A stretch of 8,871 nucleotides of DNA from an uncultured Faecalibacterium sp. (GCA_900765105.1 CAAFQM010000337.1:1-8871), one strand, 5' to 3'. Counted from the stretch's first letter, positions 1 through 6,578 are shown. Notes: generated from the sequence alone by a model not told the origin. A program made the numbers and translations.

Positions 1-171
1 TACGGCCGCACCAGCTTTGTCATCGCGCACCGCCTGTCCACCGTCCGCAATGCAGACTGCATCGTGGTGCTGGAGCAGGGCCGCATCATCGAGCGCGGCA
101 GCCACGATGACCTGATTGCCAAAAAGGGCAAGTATTACCAGCTCTACACCGGCAATCTGGCCGAGAACTAA
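1..171 (+). CDS. ABC transporter ATP-binding protein, C-terminal end (partial)
   Basis: Only the last 56 codons are present; the gene begins upstream of the window. The visible protein has the post-Walker-B end of an ABC ATPase: the switch-histidine (H-loop) motif IAHRLSTVRNAD at about residues 8-19, then VLEQGRIIERGSHDDLI, which is the D-loop-distal strand and helix typical of exporter-type ATPases. The short tail ending in GKYYQLYTGNLAEN matches the usual end of fused permease-ATPase exporters (MsbA/MdlB-like), so the missing upstream part probably holds a six-helix membrane domain. That last point is inference, since nothing N-terminal is visible. It would hydrolyse ATP on the cytoplasmic face to drive export; the substrate cannot be judged. 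The TAA stop is followed 22 bases later by a strong hairpin, so this is the last gene of its transcript. Confidence 0.93.
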   Translation, partial: YGRTSFVIAHRLSTVRNADCIVVLEQGRIIERGSHDDLIAKKGKYYQLYTGNLAEN

Positions 172-193
172 AGCAATTTCGACCTCCTCAACG

Positions 194-228
194 GGGCGGG
201 CGCAGCAATGCGTCCGCCCTTTTTCTTT
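194..228 (+). terminator. Rho-independent terminator of the ABC transporter gene
   Basis: An 11-bp stem (GGGCGGGCGCA at 194-204 with TGCGTCCGCCC at 209-219, one G-U pair) closes on a GCAA tetraloop of the GNRA type. It is followed by TTTTT, C, TTT at 220-228. The stem is GC-rich and the U-tract follows directly. The final T-tract bases are shared with the -35 box of the next promoter. Confidence 0.92.
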
Positions 229-254
229 ACAATCCTTCTCCGTTGGTTTATACT
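226..254 (+). promoter_or_regulatory. Sigma-70-type promoter for the LRR-VWA-MoxR-permease run
   Basis: TTTACA at 226-231 matches the -35 consensus at five of six positions. After exactly 17 bases comes TATACT at 249-254, five of six for the -10 box. Transcription would start near 261, giving a leader of about 32 bases before the ATG at 293. This start site lies downstream of the in-frame ATG at 257 and so excludes that codon as the main start. The -35 box begins inside the tail of the preceding terminator. Confidence 0.8.
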
Positions 255-292
255 GGATGCTGAATGAATTGCACGGAAAACGAGGTCAGAAT

Positions 293-1387
293 ATGCTGGT
301 TCCGGAACAAACTCTTACATTGGATCTCCTGCCTCTCTCGGCAGATACCGCCCGGCTGGTGCGGGTGTACGGCACCGAACCGTGCCTTGCCCTGCCCGGC
401 ACTCTCCCCGCGCCGAAGGACGGCCGCTTTGCCGTGACCGAGCTGGGCGACTACTGCTTTTCCGAAAAGCCGCGCAGCCTGCCCGCAACGGATGCACTCT
501 GCCGCTATGAGGTCGCTCCGGACGGCACCGTCCGACTGACCCGGGCATTCGGGCAGAAACTGGGCGGCAGCTCCGGCCGGTACGACCTCGATTTTGGCAC
601 CTCCGCAGAACCGGACGAGCTGCACCCGGTGTGCGGGAATTTTCTTGAAGAGCTTACTTTGCCGGACAGTCTGCGGGTCATCGGCAGCTGTGCGTTCTAC
701 AACTGCCGGAAGCTGCGTCTGCTCACCGTGGGAGCAGAAAATCTGACCATGGGCAGCGACGTGTTCCTGAACTGCTTTTCACTGGAGACCCTCCGGGTGC
801 AGGCCGCTCCGGATGTTCCCACTGGTCTGTTTGCTCTGGTCAACAACATCACCGAAGCGGTGCGGGCGGAGTTCCGGCCTGCCGGAGCTGCCGAACCGCT
901 GGCCGCGCTGTGGTACCCCGCCTACTGGGAAGACATTGAGGAAACGCCCGCCCATATCCTGCTGCACACCTTTTCCGGGCAGGGATATCATTACAGGCAG
1001 TGTTTTCTCGACAATAAATTCCTTCCCGCAGAATACGACGTCATTTTTCCGCAGGGACACGACGCGGATGACGCCAACATCATGGCCATGCTCTGCTTTG
1101 ACCGTCTGCGGTATCCGTGGCAGCTGCGTGAGACAGCCGCCGGGCATTACCGCGCCTTTCTTGCTGCCAACACCGGCCGGGTGCTCACCCGCCTGCTGAA
1201 AGCGCAGGACACTGCCGCCGTCCGGGCACTGATTGCGCTGGATGTGCTGGACAAGGACGGTTTTGCCGAAGCCGCCGCCCTTGCGGCCAAAGCAGAAAAT
1301 GCCTCTGCCGCCGCCCTGCTGGCCGATGCAGAGCACAAAAAATACGCTGCAGCAAAACCGAAGCAGCGGTATGATTTTGATTTTTAA
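293..1387 (+). CDS. Cytosolic BspA-type leucine-rich-repeat protein
   Basis: The product is 364 aa of unknown function. Leucine-rich repeats of the BspA/LRR_5 type are visible at about residues 47-56 (VTELGDYCFS), 118-137 (LEELTLPDSLRVIGSCAFYN) and 141-170, with the recurrent pattern I-G-x-x-A/V-F-x-N-C. Residues about 200-290 form a middle region I cannot assign, rich in aromatic residues. Residues about 293-350 are alanine-rich paired helices that resemble degenerate ankyrin repeats. There is no signal peptide, membrane segment or LPxTG motif, so unlike the surface BspA proteins it should be cytosolic. The ATG at 293 is chosen because GAGG at 282-285 precedes it by 7 bases and the promoter's start site lies downstream of the earlier in-frame ATG at 257. 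It is the first gene of the run containing the VWA/MoxR pair, which suggests a protein-binding adaptor role; that is inference. Confidence 0.85.
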   Translation: MLVPEQTLTLDLLPLSADTARLVRVYGTEPCLALPGTLPAPKDGRFAVTELGDYCFSEKPRSLPATDALCRYEVAPDGTVRLTRAFGQKLGGSSGRYDLDFGTSAEPDELHPVCGNFLEELTLPDSLRVIGSCAFYNCRKLRLLTVGAENLTMGSDVFLNCFSLETLRVQAAPDVPTGLFALVNNITEAVRAEFRPAGAAEPLAALWYPAYWEDIEETPAHILLHTFSGQGYHYRQCFLDNKFLPAEYDVIFPQGHDADDANIMAMLCFDRLRYPWQLRETAAGHYRAFLAANTGRVLTRLLKAQDTAAVRALIALDVLDKDGFAEAAALAAKAENASAAALLADAEHKKYAAAKPKQRYDFDF

Positions 1388-1438
1388 ATCAGGAAGATCA
1401 AACGAAGCCTTTCAAAAGAGGAATCAGTTCCTGGTCTG

Positions 1439-1491
1439 CCCTTGGCTCCCCCTTTGGGGGAGCTGCCGAACAGCGTGAGGCTGAGAGGGCG
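1439..1491. repeat. Dispersed palindromic repeat element (Clostridia gut type)
   Basis: The 134-base gap between the LRR and VWA genes holds a perfect 8-bp stem, GCTCCCCC (1445-1452) and GGGGGAGC (1456-1463), with a TTT loop. It is followed by a second, weaker GCC...GGC hairpin (1465-1481) and the tail CTGAGAGGGC. The order 'CCTTGGCTCCCC(C)TTTGGGGGAGCT', second hairpin, 'CTGAGAGGG' is the layout of a high-copy intergenic repeat that I recall from Faecalibacterium and related genomes. Its ends are uncertain and copy number cannot be judged from one window. A smaller inverted repeat, AGGAA-TCAG-TTCCT, lies just upstream at 1419-1432. There is no long U-tract directly after the main stem, so I do not call it a terminator, although partial attenuation is possible. 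Confidence 0.7.
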
Positions 1492-1521
1492 AGGCCGTTT
1501 TTCATAAGCGAGGTGACATTT

Positions 1522-2964
1522 TTGCCGCAGTCCATCCAGAAAGAAAAATTCGTTGACCCGCGCAAGGAGTTCCGCTCCCAGCGGCCCGAGACCCACGAGG
1601 AGTGGCAGGCACGCATGGGCGGCGAAGTGCTGGCTGTGGTGCGCAGCGGGCTGTATCTGGACTTCCGGTTTCTGGATATGGCGCTCAGTGCCCTGACGCC
1701 CGCCCCGGACGAGCGCTGCCGGGTGCTGGCCACCGACGGCCAGATGCTGTACTATCAGCCTGCCCGGCTGCTGCAGCTCTACCAGCAGAACCCGAAGTAT
1801 CTCAACCGGTTGTATCTGCATGTGATATTCCACTGTGTATTCCGGCATCTGTGGCTGCGGGGCCGCCGGGAGCCGCAGATGTGGAGTCTGGCCTGTGACA
1901 TCGCAGTGGAAAATGTGATCGACAGCCTGAACCGCGCCAGCGTCAAGCGCCCCCTGACCTATGTGCGCCAGAATGCCTACCAGCAGATCACCGCCGAGGA
2001 AAAGGTGGTGGCGGCAGCCCCGGTATACCGGTGGCTCACACGCCAGACGCCCGGCGTGCTGCGCCAGCTGGAACGGGAATTCGTGGCCGACGACCACCGC
2101 CTGTGGCCGAAGGACGCCCCCGATCAGCCCCAGCAGATGCCCACGCCCCTGCCCCAGAAAACATGGCAGAAGATCGGCGAGCGGATGCAGACCGAGCTGG
2201 ACCTGCGGGATAAAGAAGCCGGCGACGGCACCGATGCACTCAAACAGCAGGTGAAAGCCGCTAACCGCAGCCGCCGCAGCTACAAAGATTTTTTGCGCCG
2301 GTTCTGCGTGATGCGGGAAGAAGTGAAACTGGATCCGGACGAATTCGACCTGAATTTTTACACTTACGGCCTTTCGGTGTACGGCAACCTGCCGCTCATC
2401 GAGCCGCTGGAGACCCGGGAAAGCAAAAAGATCGAAGAGCTGGCGCTTGTCATCGACACCAGTTATTCCACCTCCGGTGAGCTGGTGCGGGCATTCCTTG
2501 CCGAGACCTACACCCTGCTCAAGGGCCGGGAAAACTTTTTCCATCGGATGAACCTGCACCTCATTCAGGCCGACAACGCCATCCGGCAGGATCTCCTCAT
2601 CCGCAATGAGGACGAGCTGATCCATGCCATGAACCACTTTGAGCTGCGGGGCGGCGGTGGAACCGACTTCCGGCCTGCTTTTGAGTATGTGAACCAGCTG
2701 TGCGCCGAGAAAAAGTTCTCGAATCTGCGGGGTCTGCTCTACTTTACCGACGGCATGGGCAGCTACCCGGCAAAGCGCCCGGCCTACGATGTGGCGTTCC
2801 TGTTTCTGGGGGAGCGCTTTGACGATGCCAATGTACCGCCCTGGGCCATGAAAGTGGTGCTGGACGAGGAAGAATTTACCGGTGCAGCCGCCCGGCCCCA
2901 GAGCGCCCTTGCCGACGCACTGGCCGAAGAGGATGACCTGTACCGCGACCTGAACAACTCCTGA
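1522..2964 (+). CDS. VWA-domain protein with metallopeptidase-like N-terminal domain (DUF2201 type)
   Basis: The product is about 480 aa. The N-terminal half carries HVIFHCVFRH (codons 1819-1848) followed by WSLACDIAVEN, the layout of the putative metallopeptidase domain fused to VWA-like proteins (DUF2201 family). The three histidines of HExxHxxxxH are kept, but the catalytic glutamate is valine (codon 1822-1824). The C-terminal half is a von Willebrand A domain with a complete MIDAS: DTSYS (2455-2469), the threonine of GGGGTDF (near 2662) and FTDG (near 2743). It should therefore bind Mg2+ and partner the MoxR ATPase encoded 18 bases downstream. I prefer the TTG start at 1522 because AGGTGA (1511-1516) precedes it by 5 bases. 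The in-frame GTG at 1513 overlaps that Shine-Dalgarno and has none of its own; it would add three residues. No signal peptide or membrane segment is seen. Its role as a chaperone partner is inferred from family knowledge. Confidence 0.88.
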   Translation: MPQSIQKEKFVDPRKEFRSQRPETHEEWQARMGGEVLAVVRSGLYLDFRFLDMALSALTPAPDERCRVLATDGQMLYYQPARLLQLYQQNPKYLNRLYLHVIFHCVFRHLWLRGRREPQMWSLACDIAVENVIDSLNRASVKRPLTYVRQNAYQQITAEEKVVAAAPVYRWLTRQTPGVLRQLEREFVADDHRLWPKDAPDQPQQMPTPLPQKTWQKIGERMQTELDLRDKEAGDGTDALKQQVKAANRSRRSYKDFLRRFCVMREEVKLDPDEFDLNFYTYGLSVYGNLPLIEPLETRESKKIEELALVIDTSYSTSGELVRAFLAETYTLLKGRENFFHRMNLHLIQADNAIRQDLLIRNEDELIHAMNHFELRGGGGTDFRPAFEYVNQLCAEKKFSNLRGLLYFTDGMGSYPAKRPAYDVAFLFLGERFDDANVPPWAMKVVLDEEEFTGAAARPQSALADALAEEDDLYRDLNNS

Positions 2965-2982
2965 GAAAGAGGGGAATTTTAT

Positions 2983-4521
2983 ATGAATATCAAACGAGCC
3001 AAAGAAGAGATCAAACATACCGTCAAAGCGTATCTTGCCAAGGACGCTCTGGGTGAATACGCCATCCCCGCCATCCGTCAGCGCCCCATTCTGCTCATGG
3101 GCCCTCCGGGCATCGGCAAAACGCAGGTGATGGAGCAGGTGGCCCGGGAATGCGGCGTTGCGCTGGTGGCCTACACCATCACCCACCACACCCGCCAGAG
3201 TGCTGTGGGCCTGCCCTTCATCCGGCAGCGCAACTACGGCGGCAAAGACGTCTCTGTGACCGAGTACACCATGAGCGAGATCATCGCCAGCATCTACGCC
3301 AAAATGGAGGCAACCGGCCTTTCGGAAGGTATCCTGTTCATCGACGAGATCAACTGCGTATCCGAAACGCTGGCTCCCACCATGCTGCAGTTTTTGCAGT
3401 GCAAGACCTTCGGCAATCAGGCCGTGCCCGCGGGCTGGGTCATCGTGGCGGCAGGCAACCCGCCGGAGTACAATAAATCCGTCCGGGATTTCGATATCGT
3501 CACCCTCGACCGTGTGCGCCGCATGGACATCGAGCCCGACCTACCGGTCTGGAAGGATTACGCCCGCGCCGCCCATATCCACAGTGCCATTCTGAGCTAT
3601 CTGGAGCTGCACCCGCAGAACTTCTACCAGATCAACGCCGACGTGGACGGCACCCAGTTCGTCACCGCCCGCGGCTGGGAGGATCTTTCCAATCTGCTGG
3701 ACACCTACGAAACGCTGGGTCTGCAGGCCGACGAAGACCTTATCAAAGAATATATCCAGCACCCGAAAATTGCCGAGGACTTCTCGGCCTACCTCGATCT
3801 TTATTACAAGTACCGCGATGACTACGGCGTGGAAGAAATTCTGGCCGGACAGGCAAAGCCTGCCGTATTTGCCCGCCTGCTGCAGGCACCCTTCGACGAG
3901 CGGCTTTCGCTGGTCAGCCTGATTTTGTCCGGCCTTGGCACCCGGTTCACCGCATCCCGTCAGGCCGACGCCGTGGCCGATGCCTGCTATGCCTTCCTGC
4001 GGGAGCTGAAAAAAGACCTCGCCTCCCTGCCGGAGGATATCCCGGACGGGTCGGCCGAACTGTTCCACCAGTCCATCGTGGACTATGACGCCGAGACCCA
4101 GCGCCAGCGCACCGCCGGGCTGCTCTCCAAAGACGGCCTGACCATCCGGCTGCAGGTGCTGGCCGAGCTGCGCCGGTGGGAGGGCGAGCTGCGCCGCGCC
4201 AACGCCGCCGGGACACAGGAAGCTTTCGACCTGCTGCGCCAGCAGTTCCGTTCGCTGGCCGATGCCCGCGAAAAAGCCCAGCAGACCGCCAGCGCCGCGC
4301 TGGAAGCCGCCTTCGACTTTATGGAGCAGGCTTTTGCCGAAAGCCAGGAGATGGTGGTGTTCGTCACTGAACTGACCGTGAACCCGGTGTCCCACGCCTT
4401 CCTCACCGAAAACGGCTGTGAGCGCTATTTCCAGTATAACAAGGATCTGCTGCTGGATCACCGCAAAGCCGCCCTGCAGCAGGAGCTGGCCGCTGAGCAG
4501 CGCCGTCATGGCGGAGTATGA
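2983..4521 (+). CDS. MoxR-type AAA+ ATPase, partner of the VWA protein
   Basis: The product is 512 aa. Walker A is GPPGIGKT (residues 40-47), Walker B is ILFIDE (117-122), sensor 1 is the Asn of AAGNPPEYN (156-164), the arginine-finger region is DRVRR (176-180) and sensor 2 lies in TARGWEDLS (228-236). The NPPEYNKSVRDFDIVTLDRV stretch is characteristic of the MoxR-like subgroup found beside VWA proteins in Clostridia. MoxR enzymes form hexameric rings and remodel or load cofactors into clients with a VWA partner. Typical MoxR proteins have about 300-350 aa; here residues about 300-512 form an extra, mostly helical region with charged, Ala/Leu-rich, probably coiled-coil segments (about 385-455). 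The ATG at 2983 follows AGAGGGG (2968-2974) by 8 bases, and the gene starts 18 bases after the VWA stop. The client is unknown. Confidence 0.92.
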   Translation: MNIKRAKEEIKHTVKAYLAKDALGEYAIPAIRQRPILLMGPPGIGKTQVMEQVARECGVALVAYTITHHTRQSAVGLPFIRQRNYGGKDVSVTEYTMSEIIASIYAKMEATGLSEGILFIDEINCVSETLAPTMLQFLQCKTFGNQAVPAGWVIVAAGNPPEYNKSVRDFDIVTLDRVRRMDIEPDLPVWKDYARAAHIHSAILSYLELHPQNFYQINADVDGTQFVTARGWEDLSNLLDTYETLGLQADEDLIKEYIQHPKIAEDFSAYLDLYYKYRDDYGVEEILAGQAKPAVFARLLQAPFDERLSLVSLILSGLGTRFTASRQADAVADACYAFLRELKKDLASLPEDIPDGSAELFHQSIVDYDAETQRQRTAGLLSKDGLTIRLQVLAELRRWEGELRRANAAGTQEAFDLLRQQFRSLADAREKAQQTASAALEAAFDFMEQAFAESQEMVVFVTELTVNPVSHAFLTENGCERYFQYNKDLLLDHRKAALQQELAAEQRRHGGV

Positions 4522-4524
4522 GCC

Positions 4525-5484
4525 ATGTGGGAAAATATCCTCTTCAGCCTCAACAGCACCCTGCCGCTGTTCTTCGTGATGGTGCTGGGCTATGTGCTGT
4601 ACCAGAAAAAGTTTCTCAGCGACGGGTTTGTGGCCGAAGCAAACAAGTTCGTGTTCTATGTGGCTCTGCCGGTGCAGCTGTTCCGGGACCTTGGCAGCAC
4701 CGATGTACGAGCCGCCTTTGACGGAGCCTATGTGCTGTTCTGCTTTGCGGTCACCCTCGGCAGCATTCTGGCGCTCTGGGCGCTGGCAAAGCTCTGTCTG
4801 AGAAACAAGAGCCTTGTGGGCGAGTTCGTGCAGGTGTGCTACCGCTCTTCGGCGGCTATCCTCGGGTCGGCCTTTCTGCAGAGCATTTACGGCGATGCCA
4901 GTATGTCCAGCCTGATGATCTTAGGCAGTGTGCCGCTGTACAATATCATGGCCGTCGTTATCCTGACGCTGGAATCGCCGGACGCTGCCCAGACCGGTTC
5001 CATGGCTGCAAAGCTGAAAAAGAGCGTCCTCGGCATCGTGACCAACCCCATCCTGCTGGGCATTGCCGCCGGGTTTGCGTGGAGCCTGCTGGGCCTGCCC
5101 ATGCCTGCCATGCTGAACAAGACCCTCTCCAATGTGGCCGGTCTGACCAGCCCGCTGGCGCTGCTGGTCATTGGTGCAGGCTTCAAGGGCCGCAAGGCAC
5201 TGGGTTATCTCCGCCCCACCGCCGTAGCCACCGTGGTCAAGCTGATGCTGCTCCCGGCATTGTTCCTGCCGCTGGCAGTACACTTCGGCTTTACGGACGA
5301 AAAACTGGTGGCCCTGCTGGTGATGCTGGGCAGCATTTCCACCCCGGCGTGTTACGTCATGGCAAAGCAGATGGGCCACGAAGGCGTGCTCACCGGCAGC
5401 GTGTGCGTCACCACCACCCTGTTCAGCGCATTCAGCCTGACTTTCTGGCTGTTCGTACTGCGGAGCTTTGGATTCATCCAGTGA
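4525..5484 (+). CDS. AEC (auxin efflux carrier) family permease
   Basis: The product is 319 aa, a normal length for the AEC family, whose bacterial members are proposed to transport malate, malonate or other organic anions and related metabolites. About ten hydrophobic segments are visible (roughly residues 10-26, 41-54, 68-90, 107-121, 128-149, 168-191, 202-221, 231-255, 262-281 and 290-312). The second segment has the family motif FVFYVALPVQLF, and TNP at 173-175 fits the conserved NP at the start of the second half. The inner-membrane location is clear; the substrate and direction are not. The ATG lies 3 bases after the ATPase stop and uses GGAG (4513-4516) inside that gene, so it is probably translationally coupled. 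It ends the + strand run and is followed by a strong terminator. Confidence 0.9.
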   Translation: MWENILFSLNSTLPLFFVMVLGYVLYQKKFLSDGFVAEANKFVFYVALPVQLFRDLGSTDVRAAFDGAYVLFCFAVTLGSILALWALAKLCLRNKSLVGEFVQVCYRSSAAILGSAFLQSIYGDASMSSLMILGSVPLYNIMAVVILTLESPDAAQTGSMAAKLKKSVLGIVTNPILLGIAAGFAWSLLGLPMPAMLNKTLSNVAGLTSPLALLVIGAGFKGRKALGYLRPTAVATVVKLMLLPALFLPLAVHFGFTDEKLVALLVMLGSISTPACYVMAKQMGHEGVLTGSVCVTTTLFSAFSLTFWLFVLRSFGFIQ

Positions 5485-5489
5485 AATCG

Positions 5490-5537
5490 CAAAACACAAC
5501 AGCGGGCAGCCCGTAAGCTGCCCGCTGTTGTGTTTTG
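5490..5537. terminator. Bidirectional terminator between converging operons
   Basis: A 21-bp perfect stem (arms 5490-5510 and 5517-5537) with a CCGTAA loop fills the 54-base gap between the permease stop (5484) and the phosphodiesterase stop (5539). The core GCGGGCAGC is flanked by AAAACACAACA on one side and TGTTGTGTTTT on the other. Either strand therefore yields a GC-rich hairpin ending in a U-rich stretch: TGTTTTGTTT on + and GTTTTGCGATTT on -. It should stop transcription of both operons. Confidence 0.95.
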
Positions 5538-5538
5538 T

Positions 5539-6516
5539 TTATTCCTGCATTTCCAGCTCGGCCACCCACTCCCGCACACGGTCGGGGCGGTTGGTGACGA
5601 TGGCATCCGGCTGCAAAGGCCAGAGATCCTTGACCCCTTCCTCGGTATCCACCGTCCAGAACGAAGCTTTGACGCCCATATCATGGAGCCGCTGCACCAT
5701 GCCGGGCTGCTGATAGGCGGTGTGATACTCGCAGCTCACCCAGTCCGGCTTGAAATCCAGCGACTGGATGTATTTGACCGGGTCATGCTGCTCTTCCAGA
5801 TGGCGGAGCACCGCGGTGATGCTCTCGCCCGGAAAGTTCGCCCGCAGCATACTGATCTGATTGCTCAGCCGCCGGATGAGCCAGCTGCAGTTTTCGTCAT
5901 CCACATTTTCCACCGAAAGCTCCGGCAGCTGTGGAAAGCTGTTTTCCTCTTCGATGCTGTTCTGCATGTCAAGGAACTCCCACAGCCCCTTGGGCAATGC
6001 CATGGTCTCCACGGCACCGTAGACCAGCGCGCCCACCGTGATCTCCGGCATCAGCTGCTTTGCCTGCCGCAGCAGATTGTGGTTGAAGGAGATCAGCACC
6101 AGCCGGTCGGCAATATCCGCTTCCTGAATGACGCGGATGACGCGGGGCACAAACTCCGGGTCATCGTCGATGGTGGCCTTCATTTCCAGCTGAACAATGG
6201 TGCCCTCCATCTCCTTGCACAGCGCCAGCGCTTCCTGCAAAGTGGCGATCTTTTCGTCTCTGAAGCTCACATCCTTCCAGCTGCCGAAATCCAGCTCCTT
6301 CAATTCACCCATGGTCATATCGTAGATCTTGCCCGCGATATCGGTGTGCATATCGATGATGAAATCGTGGTGGATGACAAGGCCGCCGTCCTTGGTCTGC
6401 TGGACGTCCATCTCTACGCCGTCCGCGCCGACTTCCATCGCCTTGCGGAAAGCGGCAAGGGTGTTTTCCGGCGCAAGGTAAGATGCGCCCCGGTGTGCAA
6501 TGATCTGTGGTGTCAT
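5539..6516 (-). CDS. Glycerophosphodiester phosphodiesterase family protein
   Basis: The product is 325 aa. GDPD enzymes hydrolyse glycerophosphodiesters to glycerol-3-phosphate and an alcohol. The active-site set is visible: HRG at 8-10 with APENT at 15-19, the metal-binding ExD (VEMD, E35/D37), VIHHD (H50/D51), QLEMK (E111) and the late FWTVD (286-290) followed by DAIVTNRPD. The usual Arg a few residues after HD (HDxxxxR) is Met here. The protein is longer than the roughly 240-aa core; about 75-85 acidic and mixed residues are inserted around 169-250, before the penultimate strand. There is no signal peptide or membrane helix, so it is probably cytosolic. AGAGGA lies upstream at a rather long spacing (about 12 bases). 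It starts 62 bases after the GH1 gene on the same strand and no separate promoter is seen, so it is probably co-transcribed with it. Confidence 0.93.
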   Translation of the reverse strand: MTPQIIAHRGASYLAPENTLAAFRKAMEVGADGVEMDVQQTKDGGLVIHHDFIIDMHTDIAGKIYDMTMGELKELDFGSWKDVSFRDEKIATLQEALALCKEMEGTIVQLEMKATIDDDPEFVPRVIRVIQEADIADRLVLISFNHNLLRQAKQLMPEITVGALVYGAVETMALPKGLWEFLDMQNSIEEENSFPQLPELSVENVDDENCSWLIRRLSNQISMLRANFPGESITAVLRHLEEQHDPVKYIQSLDFKPDWVSCEYHTAYQQPGMVQRLHDMGVKASFWTVDTEEGVKDLWPLQPDAIVTNRPDRVREWVAELEMQE

Positions 6517-6555
6517 AAAATTCTGTTATCCTCTCTTTGTTCTGCCCTTCCTCAC

Positions 6556-6578
6556 ACAGCCTCCGCTCCGCAGGCTGT
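6556..6578 (-). other. Intercistronic stem-loop between GH1 and GDPD genes
   Basis: A perfect 7-bp inverted repeat (ACAGCCT and AGGCTGT, 9-base loop) starts immediately after the TGA of the glucosidase gene. No U-tract follows, so it does not look like a full terminator. It could be a weak attenuator or an mRNA-stability or processing structure that sets the ratio of the two proteins. The structure is seen in sequence; the role is inference. Confidence 0.5.

Noticed and set aside
257..292. Earlier in-frame ATG at 257 (and an open frame reaching back to 116) as the start of the LRR protein
   Set aside because: The -10 box at 249-254 puts the transcript start near 261, downstream of this ATG. 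The frame upstream of that runs through the end of the ABC gene and its terminator.
1437..1500. Terminator between the LRR and VWA genes
   Set aside because: The strong stem at 1445-1463 is followed by GC-rich sequence rather than a U-tract. The later TTTTT (1498-1502) is preceded only by a 4-bp GGCT/GGCC pairing with a 10-base loop.
1384..3189. A 601-codon open frame on the - strand, antisense to the VWA gene and the start of the ATPase gene
   Set aside because: It lies opposite genes with clear domains and has a low-complexity His/Gln/Gly/Pro-rich translation with no recognisable motif. High-GC third positions remove stop codons from the antisense frame.
3541..4509. A 322-codon open frame on the - strand, antisense to the ATPase gene
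   Set aside because: Same explanation: it is a mirror of a real gene with biased codon use, has no domain and lacks a convincing ribosome-binding site.
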